A DNA stretch of 64,000 bases from Hydrocurvibacter sp036169815 (GTDB lineage Bacteria; Campylobacterota; Campylobacteria; Campylobacterales; Sulfurimonadaceae), in the NCBI GenBank assembly GCA_036169815.1, contig JAVHOA010000081.1, positions 1 to 64,000 on the forward strand. Direction: 5' to 3'. A program made the translations under genes and the position numbers. A model generated the notes under the pieces. That model worked only from the letters and a program-made list of their open reading frames with translations, did no database searches and had not been told where the DNA came from. Positions 8,301-17,495 of the stretch are shown here, one piece after another (within the stretch, counting starts at the first letter, position 1; each line of letters starts with the position of its first letter).

Positions 8301-9517
8301 GCCTTTTAATGATTGATAAAGAGGAAATTTTTAGAATTACTGCACTTTTAACAAAAGAGCCATTAGGAAAAGAGATTAGTATTAATGGGACTGATTATAA
8401 AAAAGGCGATATTATTAATGGGGATGATCTTAAAGATGTAAACCGTTTTGCGATGAACAATATTGTCAAATCTTTCTCAGAAGAGATTCAAAATCAATAC
8501 AACGTTATGAAAAACTATTTCCAAAAACAAAAAAGAATTTTCCGTGATGAACATGAAGAAAAACTTTCAATTTTAGAAAATGATGACATCCTTCCAAACG
8601 GTGTTGTAAAATATGTAAAAATCTATGTTGCAACGAAACGCCAACTTAAAGTTGGTGATAAAATGGCAGGACGTCACGGAAATAAAGGGATTGTTTCTAA
8701 CATAGTTCCTGAAGTTGATATGCCGTACATGGAAGATGGACGTAGTGTTGATGTTTGTCTAAATCCTCTAGGGGTTCCTTCTCGTATGAATATCGGGCAA
8801 GTCTTAGAGATGCACCTTGGTATGGCTGGACGTGAACTTGGACATCAAATTCAAGCAGAATTTGACTCTAAACAAGCAGAATTCTTAGAGAATATTCGCG
8901 CAAAAATGATAGAGATATCAAATGTTGCGGGTCTTATGGATGCTGTTGAAGTTTTAGGCAAAATGAGCAATGATGATCTTATTAAATACGCTCGTGACTG
9001 GTCCAAAGGTGTCAAATTTGCCACCCCTATCTTCGAGGGTGTTAATGAAGCAGAGTTTGCAAAACTTTTTGCAATGGCAAAAATGAGCAAAGATGGAAAA
9101 ACAGTTTTATTTGATGGAAAAACTGGCGAGCAGATGAGAGAACGTGTAAACGTTGGTTACATGTACATCCTAAAACTTCACCACTTAGTTGATGAAAAAA
9201 TCCACGCTCGTTCAACTGGACCATACTCTTTAGTCACGCAACAACCAGTTGGTGGAAAAGCACTTTTTGGTGGTCAAAGATTTGGAGAGATGGAAGTCTG
9301 GGCACTAGAAGCGTATGGTGCAAGTGCGGTACTTAAAGAGATGCTGACTATTAAATCTGATGATGTAGATGGTCGTGTTCGTGCATATAAAGCATTAACC
9401 AAAGGTGAATTGGTTCCAGAGTCTGGAATACCAGAAACACTATTTGTATTGACAAAAGAGTTGCAAGCATTGGCTCTTGATGTAGAGATTTTTGACGAGG
9501 TTGAAGACGATGAGTAA
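5372..9517 (+). CDS. rpoB: DNA-directed RNA polymerase subunit beta
   Basis: This is one of the two large catalytic-core subunits of RNA polymerase. The 1381-residue product shows the rifampicin-pocket segment (GGQLSQFMDQTNPLSELTHK, about residues 525-545), then KRRLSALGEGGL, the GRICPIETPEGQNIGLI motif and the C-terminal clamp contact near GGQRFGEMEVWALEAYGA. GAGG lies about 7 nt before the ATG. The gene ends inside rpoC (8-nt overlap), so beta and beta' are separate polypeptides. They are fused in Helicobacter and Wolinella. Confidence 0.98.
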   Translation: MLNTLYSGNRLRVDFAKTPQQIEVPNLLQLQQNSYDNFLMLDANDRSKSGIENVFQSVFPIHDSQNRLTVEYIGSEVGKPKYTVRECMERGLTYAVSLRMKTRLVIWERNENTKEKLGVKDIKEQSIFVRDIPLMTERTSFIINGVERVVVNQLHRSPGVIFKEEESTTSGNKLIYTGQIIPDRGSWLYFEYDPKDILYMRINKRRKVPVTIMFRALGYSKQDVLKLFYPLQTIVVKDNAFMIDFNPDDFKGRLNFDLVDDKGNLLITAGKRLSVKKAQKFAEDGVSKVMYPLDILVDRHLAEAIINPETGEVLFDTMTSIDETKLKKMAEAGVTSFVIANDLADGVDSSIINAFIADADSLKLLKQTEEIEDENDLSAIRIYKVMRPGEPVTKDAAKAFVNQLFFDPERYDLTRVGRMKMNHKLGMNIPEYVTVLTNEDIINTVKYVIKVKNGQGHIDDRDHLGNRRIRSIGELLGNELHNGLIKMQKAIKDKLSTMSGPMSELMPHDLINSKMITSTIMEFFSGGQLSQFMDQTNPLSELTHKRRLSALGEGGLVKERAGFEVRDVHPTHYGRICPIETPEGQNIGLINTLATYSKVNEHGFIEAPYKVVIDGVVTSEVIYLTATQEEGKLIAAASNKLDAKGQFIEDLIAVRQDGEIIYRSPKDCEYADLSSHMVVGVAASLIPFLEHDDANRALMGSNMQRQAVPLIRPQAPMVGTGVEKLVARDSWECMYAKRSGIVEKADAKHIYIKGEDEDGIFIDYYPLQKNLRTNQNTSFSQKPVVKIGQYVEKNHIIVDGPNMDQGELALGVNAMVAFMPWNGYNYEDAIVISERMIREDAFTSVHIYEKECEARELKHGVEEITRDIPNVREEDLAHLDESGIAKIGTSVKGGMILVGKVSPKGEVKPTPEERLLRAIFGEKSGHVVNKSLYCPPSMEGVIVDVKIFTKKGYDKDPRSLELEKEERDYLEREHYDRLLMIDKEEIFRITALLTKEPLGKEISINGTDYKKGDIINGDDLKDVNRFAMNNIVKSFSEEIQNQYNVMKNYFQKQKRIFRDEHEEKLSILENDDILPNGVVKYVKIYVATKRQLKVGDKMAGRHGNKGIVSNIVPEVDMPYMEDGRSVDVCLNPLGVPSRMNIGQVLEMHLGMAGRELGHQIQAEFDSKQAEFLENIRAKMIEISNVAGLMDAVEVLGKMSNDDLIKYARDWSKGVKFATPIFEGVNEAEFAKLFAMAKMSKDGKTVLFDGKTGEQMRERVNVGYMYILKLHHLVDEKIHARSTGPYSLVTQQPVGGKALFGGQRFGEMEVWALEAYGASAVLKEMLTIKSDDVDGRVRAYKALTKGELVPESGIPETLFVLTKELQALALDVEIFDEVEDDE

Positions 9518-12500
9518 ATTAGTAGCAATAGAAGTAGCAGAAGATAATCGCCCAAAAGATATTAAACAGCTGCAGTTTCGCCTCGCATCTCCAGAGAAAA
9601 TACTTTCTTGGAGTCATGGTGAAGTAAAAAAACCTGAAACAATTAACTATCGTACGCTTAAACCAGAGCGTGATGGTTTGTTTTGTGCAAAAGTTTTTGG
9701 TCCTGTACGTGATTATGAGTGTTTATGTGGTAAATACAAAAAAATGCGTTACAAGGGTGTTGTGTGTGAAAAATGTGGTGTTGAAGTGGCAAGCTCCAAA
9801 GTACGCCGCGTTCGCATGGGACACATTGATCTTGTAACTCCAGTTGCACATATTTGGTATGTAAGTTCATTGCCGTCTCGTATTGGTACACTTTTAGGTG
9901 TCAAAATGAAAGACCTTGAGCGCGTACTTTATTATGAGGCATACATCGTAGAACAGGGCGGAGAAGCATATTATGATGCAGATGCAAAAACACCAGTTGC
10001 TAAATACGATGTTTTAAATGAAGAGCAATACCGTACTCTTGTCCAAAGATTTGGCGAGCTAGGATTTAAAGCAAGAATGGGTGGAGAAGTTGTCCGCGAT
10101 ATTCTTGATGATATCGATCTTGTTGAGCTCTTTTCAAAACTCAAAGAGGATATTGAGGCTACAAACTCTGAAGCAAAACGCAAAACAATTGCAAAACGTC
10201 TTAAAGTTATTGAGTCATTTTTAAATAGCGGAAATAACCCTGCATGGATGATGCTAACAGTCTTGCCAGTGCTTCCACCAGACCTACGTCCACTTGTCAG
10301 CCTTGATGGCGGAAAGTTTGCAGTTTCGGATGTCAATGATTTATACCGCCGTGTTATCAACCGTAACCAACGTCTTAAACGCTTAGTAGAGCTCGAAGCT
10401 CCTGAGATTATTGTGCGAAATGAAAAACGCATGCTTCAAGAAGCAGTCGATGCACTCTTTGATAATGGCCGCCGTGCCAATGCCGTAAAAGGTGCCAATA
10501 AGCGTCCGCTTAAATCTTTAAGTGAGATTATTAAAGGGAAACAAGGACGTTTTAGACAAAACCTTCTTGGAAAACGTGTTGACTTTTCTGGACGTTCTGT
10601 TATTGTTGTTGGTCCATCTTTACGAATGGATGAGTGTGGTCTTCCGAAAAAAATGGCGCTTGAGCTTTTTAAACCGCATTTGATAGCAAAACTTGAAGAA
10701 AAAGGTTACGCAACAACCATCAAAGCTGCAAGTAAAATGATTGAAGCAAAAACAAATGAAGTTTGGGAATGTCTTGCTGAAATCGTTGATGGGTATCCAA
10801 TTTTACTCAATCGTGCGCCGACGCTACACAAACTTTCAATTCAGGCGTTTCACCCTAAATTGATCGATGGAAAAGCGATTCAGTTACATCCACTCGTTTG
10901 TGCGGCTTTCAATGCCGACTTCGATGGGGATCAAATGGCGGTTCACATTCCCTTAAGTACTGCTGCTATTGCAGAAGCAAAAGTTTTGATGCTTGCATCT
11001 ATGAACATCTTGCTTCCTGCATCTGGGAAAGCGATAGCAACACCATCACAAGATATGGTCCTTGGAATCTACTATACGAGTTTGGAAAAAAGCGGTGTAA
11101 AAGGTTCAAATAAACTGTTTGCAAATGTGGATGAAGTTATGATTGCTATTCAGCATGGTTCTCTTGATTTGCATGCAAAAATCCGCTCAAGTGTAAATGG
11201 AAGATTGATTCACACAACAGCTGGACGCTTAATTTTAAAAGATATTATTCCTGATTTTGTTCCAGTGGAGCTGTGGAACCGTGTTATGAAGAAAAAAGCG
11301 ATTAATGAACTTGTTGATTATGTTCAAAAACATGGTGGGATTGGTATTACTGCTTCTTTCTTGGATGCCTTGAAAAATCTTGGATTTAAACAAGCAACTG
11401 AGGCTGGTGTTTCTATCTCAATTGATGATATTATCGTTCCTGAAACAAAAGCTGCTAAAATCGATGAATCAAAAAATAAGGTTCGTGAGATTCAAAAACA
11501 GTTTGAAGCTGGTCTTTTAACAGAGCAAGAACGCTACAACAAAATCATTGATGTATGGACAGATACGAACAATATTTTGGCAACTCAGATGATGACACTC
11601 GTACAAACTGATAAAAAAGGGTTTAACTCTATTCATATGATGGCTGATTCTGGTGCGAGGGGTTCTGCGGCTCAGATTCGTCAGCTTGCGGGGATGCGTG
11701 GTCTAATGGCCAAGCCAAGTGGTGATATTATTGAAACACCGATTATCTCTAACTTTAAAGAGGGACTCAATGTTTTAGAATACTTTATTTCGACTCACGG
11801 TGCGCGTAAAGGTCTTGCCGATACCGCTCTTAAAACAGCGAATGCTGGATATTTGACTCGTAAACTTGTAGATGTTTCACAAAACGTAAAAGTTGTAGAA
11901 CATGATTGTCATACCCATGAAGGGATTGAAATCTCTGATATTTCAGACCATAACTCATTAATTGAGTCATTAGAAGATCGTTTATTTGGTCGTGTTTTGG
12001 CTGATGATGCAATCGATCCTATCACCAATGAGATTCTTTTCACTGAGGGAACCTTGATTGATGAAGTGAAAGCAAAAATAATTGTTGAAGCTGGAATAAA
12101 ATCAGCATATATCCGTACTCCGACTACATGTAAGTCAGAGGGTGGTATTTGTGCGCTTTGTTATGGATTGAACCTCGGTACTGGTGAACTCGTTCGCCGT
12201 GGAGAGGCTGTTGGTATTATTGCGGCGCAATCAATTGGTGAGCCAGGTACACAGCTAACTCTTCGTACCTTCCACGTTGGGGGAACTGCATCAAGTACAC
12301 GTCAAGAGCGTCAAGTTGTTGCAAGCAAAGAAGGTTTTATCCGTTACTATAACTTTAAAACTTATACTTCTAAAGAGGGTAAACAGATTGTTGCAAACCG
12401 CCGTAACGCTGGTATCTTACTTGTTGAGCCAAAAATTAAAGCTCCATTTGATGGTAGAGTTGAGATTCAATCTATCCACGATGAGATGATTATCAGTGTT

Positions 12501-14027
12501 GTTGGTGAAAAAGAAACAATCCGTTATACCCTTAGAAAAAATGAAGTCGCACGTCCAAATGAGCTTGCTGGGGTTGGCGGACATATTGAGAGTAAATTGT
12601 ACTTGCCGTATAAACATGGTGAGATGGTCAAGGATGCAGAATCAATTGTCGAAAAAATCAATGACGGATGGAATGTTCCTAACCATATTCCATACGCATC
12701 AGAGATTATGGTCAAAGATGGAGATCCAATTACTCAAAAAATAAGAGCAAAAGAGGCTGGAACGATTAAATATTTCCTACTCAAGGGTGATTATTTAGAA
12801 AGATATGAGGGTTTAAAAGTTGGACATGAAGTAAAAGAGAAAGGCTTATTTGCAAGTATTGTAGATGGCTCAGATCATGAAGCGATTCGCCATTATATTG
12901 CACGTGGTTCAATTGTTGAGCAAAATGATGATGCGCTTGTTGAAGCAGATACACTTATTGCAAAACCTGCAAAAGAGGAATCTATCGTTATTGCTGAATG
13001 GGATCCATACTCAAATCCAATTATTTCAGAAGCAAATGGTCGCGTAAGTTTTGAAGATGTAATCGATGGAGTCACTGCATCATCTCAATATGATGAGCTG
13101 ACTGGTAAAACACGTTTGATGATTAACGAGCACATCTCTCCTGAGTATAAGCCAACAATCGTTTTAGCAACAAATGAGGGTGAACTTATCAGATACGCAA
13201 TCGATCCTAAATCATCTGTTTATGTCCAAGATGGCGCAGAGGTAAAAATTGCAGATACACTTGTAAAAACACCAAAAGCACTTCAAAAATCAAACGATAT
13301 TACAGGGGGTCTTCCTCGTGTATCTGAGCTTTTTGAGGCACGCCGTCCAAAAGTAAATGCGGTTATTAGTGAGATTGACGGGATTGTCAGTTTTGGAAAA
13401 CCACTTCGTGGTAAAGAACGTATCTTAATCACCTCTGAAAATGGAATGATTAAAGAGTATTTTGTCGATAAATCGCTTGTTGCACAAGTTAATGTTGGCG
13501 AGTATGTTCATGCTGGTGAAAAATTAACGGATGGTATCGGTTCTCCTCATGATATTTTGAGAATACTTGGTGTCAAAGCGCTTCATAACTATTTGGTAAG
13601 TGAAGTACAACAAGTGTACCGTTCTCAAGGGGTTAATATTGCCGATAAGCATATTGAGGTTATTTTTACTCAGATGTTACGTCAGATTAAAATATTAAGC
13701 TCAGGTGATACAAAATTCATCGAAGGTGATTTGATCTCAAGAAACAGATTTATTGAAGAAAATAAAAAAATTATGCGCCTTGGTGGACGTCCTGCGATTG
13801 CTGAACCATTCTTGGTTGGTATTACTCGTGCGGCAGTTTCTGCGGATAGTATCATTTCAGCGGCATCATTCCAAGATACAACAAAAGTATTGACAGAAGC
13901 TGCAGTTTCAGCAAAAGTTGATGATCTTACCGATTTGAAAGAGAATGTCATCATCGGACGTACAATCCCAGTTGGTACTGGTATTTACAAAGATGATATC
14001 CTCTGCTTTGAAGATTATATCAATTAA
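9510..14027 (+). CDS. rpoC: DNA-directed RNA polymerase subunit beta'
   Basis: This 1505-residue subunit holds the catalytic magnesium site, with NADFDGD visible near residue 470. The N-terminal zinc-binding region shows CLCGKYK...CEKCG, the second zinc site shows CKSEGGICALCYG, and the bridge-helix/trigger-loop region contains GEAVGIIAAQSIGEPGTQLT. ATG 9510 is used because it gives MSKLVAIEV and overlaps the rpoB end by 8 nt, which implies translational coupling. The A+T-rich 3' spacer contains a hairpin made of two TTACATG motifs. Confidence 0.98.
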   Translation: MSKLVAIEVAEDNRPKDIKQLQFRLASPEKILSWSHGEVKKPETINYRTLKPERDGLFCAKVFGPVRDYECLCGKYKKMRYKGVVCEKCGVEVASSKVRRVRMGHIDLVTPVAHIWYVSSLPSRIGTLLGVKMKDLERVLYYEAYIVEQGGEAYYDADAKTPVAKYDVLNEEQYRTLVQRFGELGFKARMGGEVVRDILDDIDLVELFSKLKEDIEATNSEAKRKTIAKRLKVIESFLNSGNNPAWMMLTVLPVLPPDLRPLVSLDGGKFAVSDVNDLYRRVINRNQRLKRLVELEAPEIIVRNEKRMLQEAVDALFDNGRRANAVKGANKRPLKSLSEIIKGKQGRFRQNLLGKRVDFSGRSVIVVGPSLRMDECGLPKKMALELFKPHLIAKLEEKGYATTIKAASKMIEAKTNEVWECLAEIVDGYPILLNRAPTLHKLSIQAFHPKLIDGKAIQLHPLVCAAFNADFDGDQMAVHIPLSTAAIAEAKVLMLASMNILLPASGKAIATPSQDMVLGIYYTSLEKSGVKGSNKLFANVDEVMIAIQHGSLDLHAKIRSSVNGRLIHTTAGRLILKDIIPDFVPVELWNRVMKKKAINELVDYVQKHGGIGITASFLDALKNLGFKQATEAGVSISIDDIIVPETKAAKIDESKNKVREIQKQFEAGLLTEQERYNKIIDVWTDTNNILATQMMTLVQTDKKGFNSIHMMADSGARGSAAQIRQLAGMRGLMAKPSGDIIETPIISNFKEGLNVLEYFISTHGARKGLADTALKTANAGYLTRKLVDVSQNVKVVEHDCHTHEGIEISDISDHNSLIESLEDRLFGRVLADDAIDPITNEILFTEGTLIDEVKAKIIVEAGIKSAYIRTPTTCKSEGGICALCYGLNLGTGELVRRGEAVGIIAAQSIGEPGTQLTLRTFHVGGTASSTRQERQVVASKEGFIRYYNFKTYTSKEGKQIVANRRNAGILLVEPKIKAPFDGRVEIQSIHDEMIISVVGEKETIRYTLRKNEVARPNELAGVGGHIESKLYLPYKHGEMVKDAESIVEKINDGWNVPNHIPYASEIMVKDGDPITQKIRAKEAGTIKYFLLKGDYLERYEGLKVGHEVKEKGLFASIVDGSDHEAIRHYIARGSIVEQNDDALVEADTLIAKPAKEESIVIAEWDPYSNPIISEANGRVSFEDVIDGVTASSQYDELTGKTRLMINEHISPEYKPTIVLATNEGELIRYAIDPKSSVYVQDGAEVKIADTLVKTPKALQKSNDITGGLPRVSELFEARRPKVNAVISEIDGIVSFGKPLRGKERILITSENGMIKEYFVDKSLVAQVNVGEYVHAGEKLTDGIGSPHDILRILGVKALHNYLVSEVQQVYRSQGVNIADKHIEVIFTQMLRQIKILSSGDTKFIEGDLISRNRFIEENKKIMRLGGRPAIAEPFLVGITRAAVSADSIISAASFQDTTKVLTEAAVSAKVDDLTDLKENVIIGRTIPVGTGIYKDDILCFEDYIN

Positions 14028-14044
14028 TTTTTCTCTCTTATCTC

Positions 14045-14073
14045 TTACATGTAAGCCTTACGCTTGCATGTAA
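14045..14073 (+). terminator. rpoC 3' hairpin built from the TTACATGTAA motif
   Basis: TTACATGTAAGC at 14045-14056 pairs along its full length (one G-U) with GCTTGCATGTAA at 14062-14073 across a 5-nt loop. The left arm contains a perfect copy of the dispersed palindrome and the right arm a one-mismatch copy. No uninterrupted T run follows, so termination strength is uncertain. Confidence 0.6.
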
Positions 14074-14144
14074 AGATTCTATCCACTCCTATTTTCTTAC
14101 ATTAATAAATACTTAAAATAAGCAAACTTTAATCGCTAATTCTG

Positions 14145-14150
14145 TAAAAT
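14145..14150 (+). promoter_or_regulatory. candidate -10 for rpsL
   Basis: TAAAAT in the context CTGTAAAATTACGCG lies 77 nt before rpsL. The GCG just downstream of the hexamer recurs at other promoters in this window (panC, corA and the gene at 58691), which supports the call. Confidence 0.4.
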
Positions 14151-14227
14151 TACGCGTTTATAATTCTCTCATCTTTCGTAGATGCAGAAGAGTTAAATTC
14201 TACTGGAACATTAAAGAAAGGAATTGT

Positions 14228-14608
14228 ATGCCTACAATCAACCAATTGATTCGTAATGAGCGTAAAAAAGTGGTTAAAAAATCTAAATCACCTGCGCTTG
14301 TTTCGTGTCCACAACGTCGTGGTGTTTGTACTCGTGTTTACACTACTACACCAAAAAAACCTAACTCGGCTTTACGTAAAGTCGCAAAAGTTCGTTTAAC
14401 TTCTGGATTCGAAGTTATTTCATATATCGGTGGAGAGGGTCACAACCTTCAAGAACACTCAATAGTACTTGTTCGTGGTGGTCGTATTAAGGATTTACCA
14501 GGGGTTAAATATCATATCGTACGTGGTGCGCTTGATAGTGCTGGTGTTAAAGACCGTAAAGTTGCTCGTTCTAAATATGGAACTAAAAAACCTAAAGCTG
14601 CAAAATAA
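14228..14608 (+). CDS. rpsL: 30S ribosomal protein S12
   Basis: S12 sits at the decoding centre and controls translational accuracy. The 126-residue product includes the conserved TPKKPNSALRKVAKV loop around residue 43, the classic streptomycin-resistance site, with the wild-type lysine present, and the second conserved loop GGRIKDLPGVKYH. AAAGAAAGG precedes the ATG. It heads the str-type operon rpsL-rpsG-fusA, which here lacks a tuf copy at its end. Confidence 0.97.
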   Translation: MPTINQLIRNERKKVVKKSKSPALVSCPQRRGVCTRVYTTTPKKPNSALRKVAKVRLTSGFEVISYIGGEGHNLQEHSIVLVRGGRIKDLPGVKYHIVRGALDSAGVKDRKVARSKYGTKKPKAAK

Positions 14609-14727
14609 TCTCAAAGTTTGAGATGTTTGCAAACACAAGATTCAAGCGAGCACAGGATGAATTCTCTTACAAAAGGGAAGCATTTTGAGTAAATTTGATA
14701 AAAATTGAAGATAAGGAAAAATATCAG

Positions 14728-15195
14728 ATGAGAAGAAGAAAAGCTCCTGTTCGTGAAATTATGCCTGACCCGATTTACGGAAGCAAAATTTTAACGAAAT
14801 TTATAAACAAAATCATGCTAGACGGTAAGAAAAGTACAGCTGAAAAAATTATTTATAGTGCGTTAGACATCATTAGTTCTCGTGGTGAAAAAACGGGCAT
14901 AGATACATTTAACAACGCTATCGATAACGTTAAGCCTATTATCGAGGTCAAAAGCCGTCGTGTAGGTGGTGCAACATACCAAGTTCCAGTAGAGGTACGT
15001 CCAGTACGTCAACAATCATTAGCAATCCGCTGGTTAGTTGACGCATCTCGTAATCGTAATGAGCGTACTATGGCTGAGCGTTTAGCAAATGAGTTAATGG
15101 ATGCAAGTAGCGAAAAAGGTACAGCATTCAAGAAAAAAGAAGACACTTACAGAATGGCAGAAGCAAACAAAGCGTTTGCTCACTACCGCTGGTAA
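14728..15195 (+). CDS. rpsG: 30S ribosomal protein S7
   Basis: S7 is the 16S rRNA 3'-domain assembly initiator. The 155-residue product begins MRRRKAPVRE and has the conserved YGSKILTKFINKIMLDGKKS segment. The open frame reaches back to 14695, but ATG 14728 matches family N-termini and has AAGGA at 14713-14717. The 119-nt spacer from rpsL has no strong hairpin, and fusA follows after a structured 124-nt leader. Confidence 0.96.
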   Translation: MRRRKAPVREIMPDPIYGSKILTKFINKIMLDGKKSTAEKIIYSALDIISSRGEKTGIDTFNNAIDNVKPIIEVKSRRVGGATYQVPVEVRPVRQQSLAIRWLVDASRNRNERTMAERLANELMDASSEKGTAFKKKEDTYRMAEANKAFAHYRW

Positions 15196-15210
15196 GAGAT
15201 ACTTTTTGTT

Positions 15211-15284
15211 GAACTTCACTTTTGTGAAGTTCTTACATGCAAACCTCTTTTTTGAGATGATTTTTTCATTTTAAAAAAGAGGTT
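15211..15284 (+). promoter_or_regulatory. two hairpins in the fusA leader
   Basis: GAACTTCAC-TTTT-GTGAAGTTC (15211-15232) is followed at once by the near-copy TTACATGCAA of the dispersed motif. A second, weaker A+T-rich stem then pairs AACCTCTTTTTT (15242-15253) with AAAAAAGAGGTT (15273-15284). The position, 35 nt before the fusA ATG, suggests attenuation or mRNA processing between rpsG and fusA. Confidence 0.5.
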
Positions 15285-15319
15285 CAGCTCTTCAAATCAA
15301 AGTTTTTTAAGGTAAAAAT

Positions 15320-17410
15320 ATGGCAAGATCACACAAATTAGAAGATGTAAGAAATATCGGTATTGCTGCGCACATTGATGCAGGAAAGACAACAACAACA
15401 GAGCGTATTTTATTCTATACGGGCGTTGAGCACAAAATTGGTGAAGTTCATGATGGCGCTGCTACAATGGATTGGATGGAACAAGAGCAAGAAAGAGGAA
15501 TTACAATTACTTCTGCGGCTACAACTTGTGAGTGGGCTGGCAAACAGATTAATATCATCGACACTCCGGGCCACGTTGACTTTACAATCGAAGTTGAACG
15601 TTCTATGCGTGTTCTTGATGGAGCTGTATCAGTTTTCTGTGCTGTTGGTGGGGTACAACCTCAATCTGAAACAGTATGGAGACAAAGAAATCGTTATGGC
15701 GTTCCTTCAATTGTTTTTGTTAACAAAATGGATAGAACAGGTGCGGATTTTTACAATGTTGAGAATCAAATCCGTGATCGTCTAAAAGGAAATCCAGTAC
15801 CTATTCAACTGCCAATCGGTGCTGAAGATACATTCTCAGGAATTGTTGACTTGGTAAAAATGAAAGCTATCGTTTGGGATATAGATGCGGCTATGGGTTC
15901 AAACTACCACGTTGAAGAGATTCCAGCAGATATGATGGACAAAGCGAATGAATACCGTGAAAAAATGATCGAATCTATTTCCGGTGTAGATGGTAATGAA
16001 GAACTTATGGAAAAATTTCTTGAGGGTATCGCACTTACTGAAGAAGAGATCGTTGCTGGAATCAAAGCTGCAACATTGGCTATGGAAATAGTTCCAATGA
16101 CTGCAGGAACTGCATTTAAAAACAAAGGTGTTCAAACTTTACTTGATGCAGTTGTAGCATACCTTCCAGCTCCAACCGAATGTGCTCCAATCAAGGGTAC
16201 GATGATGGATGATGAAGATATTGAAGTGATTGTACCATCAACTGATGATGGAAAATTTGCTTCACTTGCATTTAAAATCATGACGGATCCATTTGTTGGA
16301 ACATTAACGTTTGTCCGTGTTTACCGTGGTTCTTTGGAAGCTGGCTCTTTTGTTCATAATACAACAAAAGATAAAAGAGAAAGAATCGGCCGTATCGTAA
16401 AAATGCACGCTATCAAACGTGAAGAAGTAAAAGAGATTTATGCAGGTGAAATCGGTGCTGTTGTTGGTTTAAAATATACAACGACTGGTGATACACTTTG
16501 TAATGAAGATGAAAAAGTTATCTTAGAACGTATGGTATTTCCAGAACCGGTTATCTCTGTTGCAGTTGAGCCAAAAACAAAAGCCGACCAAGAAAAAATG
16601 GGACTTGCACTTGGAAAACTTGCTGCAGAAGATCCATCTTTCCGTGTACATACTGATGAAGAAACGGGACAAACTATTATTTCAGGAATGGGTGAATTAC
16701 ACCTTGAAATTATCGTTGATCGTATGAAACGTGAGTTTAAAGTTGAAGCTGAAGTTGGTGCACCACAAGTTTCTTATCGTGAAGCAATCAAAAATGAAGT
16801 AACGCAAGAACACAAATATGCAAAACAATCTGGTGGACGCGGGCAATTTGGTCACGTATTTTTACGTATTAAACCAAATGAAGCGGGTGCTGGCTTTAAA
16901 TTTAACAATGATATCAAAGGTGGGGTTATTCCAAAAGAATATATTCCAGCAATTGAAAAAGGTATCGTTGAAGCTATGCAAGGCGGTGTACTTGCTGGAT
17001 ACCCAATCGAGGATGTTGAAGTTTCAGTATATGATGGTTCATACCACGAAGTGGATTCAAATGAGATGGCATTTAAACTTGCTGCTTCAATGGGTTTCAA
17101 AGAGGGATGTAGAAAAGCAGGCGCTGCCATTTTAGAGCCACTTATGAAAGTTGAAGTTGAAGTTCCTGAAGATTATATGGGTGATGTTATCGGTGACCTT
17201 AACCGTCGTCGTGGACAAATTAACAATATGGGTGACCGTTCAGGTAACAAAATTGTTGATGCTTATGTTCCACTTTCTGAAATGTTTGGTTACTCAACTG
17301 ATCTTCGTTCAGCAACTCAAGGACGTGCGACATACTCTATGGAATTCCACCACTATGAAGAGGTTCCAAGAAACGTTTCTGAAGAGATTATCAAAAAACG
17401 TAACGGTTAA
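15320..17410 (+). CDS. fusA: elongation factor G
   Basis: EF-G is the GTPase that drives tRNA-mRNA translocation and, with RRF, ribosome recycling. The 696-residue product has G1 AHIDAGKTTTTERIL (about residues 17-31), the switch region RGITITSAATT, DTPGHVDF and NKMDR in the G domain, then domains II-V with the domain IV segment SGGRGQFGHV. The start has AAGG upstream. It is the last gene of the conserved translation block, and a terminator follows. Confidence 0.98.
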   Translation: MARSHKLEDVRNIGIAAHIDAGKTTTTERILFYTGVEHKIGEVHDGAATMDWMEQEQERGITITSAATTCEWAGKQINIIDTPGHVDFTIEVERSMRVLDGAVSVFCAVGGVQPQSETVWRQRNRYGVPSIVFVNKMDRTGADFYNVENQIRDRLKGNPVPIQLPIGAEDTFSGIVDLVKMKAIVWDIDAAMGSNYHVEEIPADMMDKANEYREKMIESISGVDGNEELMEKFLEGIALTEEEIVAGIKAATLAMEIVPMTAGTAFKNKGVQTLLDAVVAYLPAPTECAPIKGTMMDDEDIEVIVPSTDDGKFASLAFKIMTDPFVGTLTFVRVYRGSLEAGSFVHNTTKDKRERIGRIVKMHAIKREEVKEIYAGEIGAVVGLKYTTTGDTLCNEDEKVILERMVFPEPVISVAVEPKTKADQEKMGLALGKLAAEDPSFRVHTDEETGQTIISGMGELHLEIIVDRMKREFKVEAEVGAPQVSYREAIKNEVTQEHKYAKQSGGRGQFGHVFLRIKPNEAGAGFKFNNDIKGGVIPKEYIPAIEKGIVEAMQGGVLAGYPIEDVEVSVYDGSYHEVDSNEMAFKLAASMGFKEGCRKAGAAILEPLMKVEVEVPEDYMGDVIGDLNRRRGQINNMGDRSGNKIVDAYVPLSEMFGYSTDLRSATQGRATYSMEFHHYEEVPRNVSEEIIKKRNG

Positions 17411-17425
17411 TCTTCTTTTTCTCTC

Positions 17426-17456
17426 TTCTCTTTCTGAGGAGAGAATCTTTTTTTAT
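17426..17456 (+). terminator. Rho-independent terminator after fusA
   Basis: TTCTCTTTCTGAGGAGAGAA (17426-17445) folds into a 6-8 bp stem, followed by TCTTTTTTT. It closes the translation block before the oppositely oriented bpt. Confidence 0.65.
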
Positions 17457-17495
17457 AAAGCTTATTTCCACTCTTTTTTTTACTTCATTCGTAAT

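Noticed and set aside
9157..9166. TTACATGTAC in rpoB and CTACATGTAA at 12124 in rpoC as motif copies
   Set aside because: They fall in conserved protein segments (YMYI and TTCKSEGG) where the codons are dictated by the protein. One mismatch is expected by chance.
9971..10432. 153-codon open frame on the minus strand inside rpoC
   Set aside because: Ser/Arg/Leu-rich composition typical of antisense shadows. It is fully covered by a strongly conserved gene and has no ribosome-binding site.
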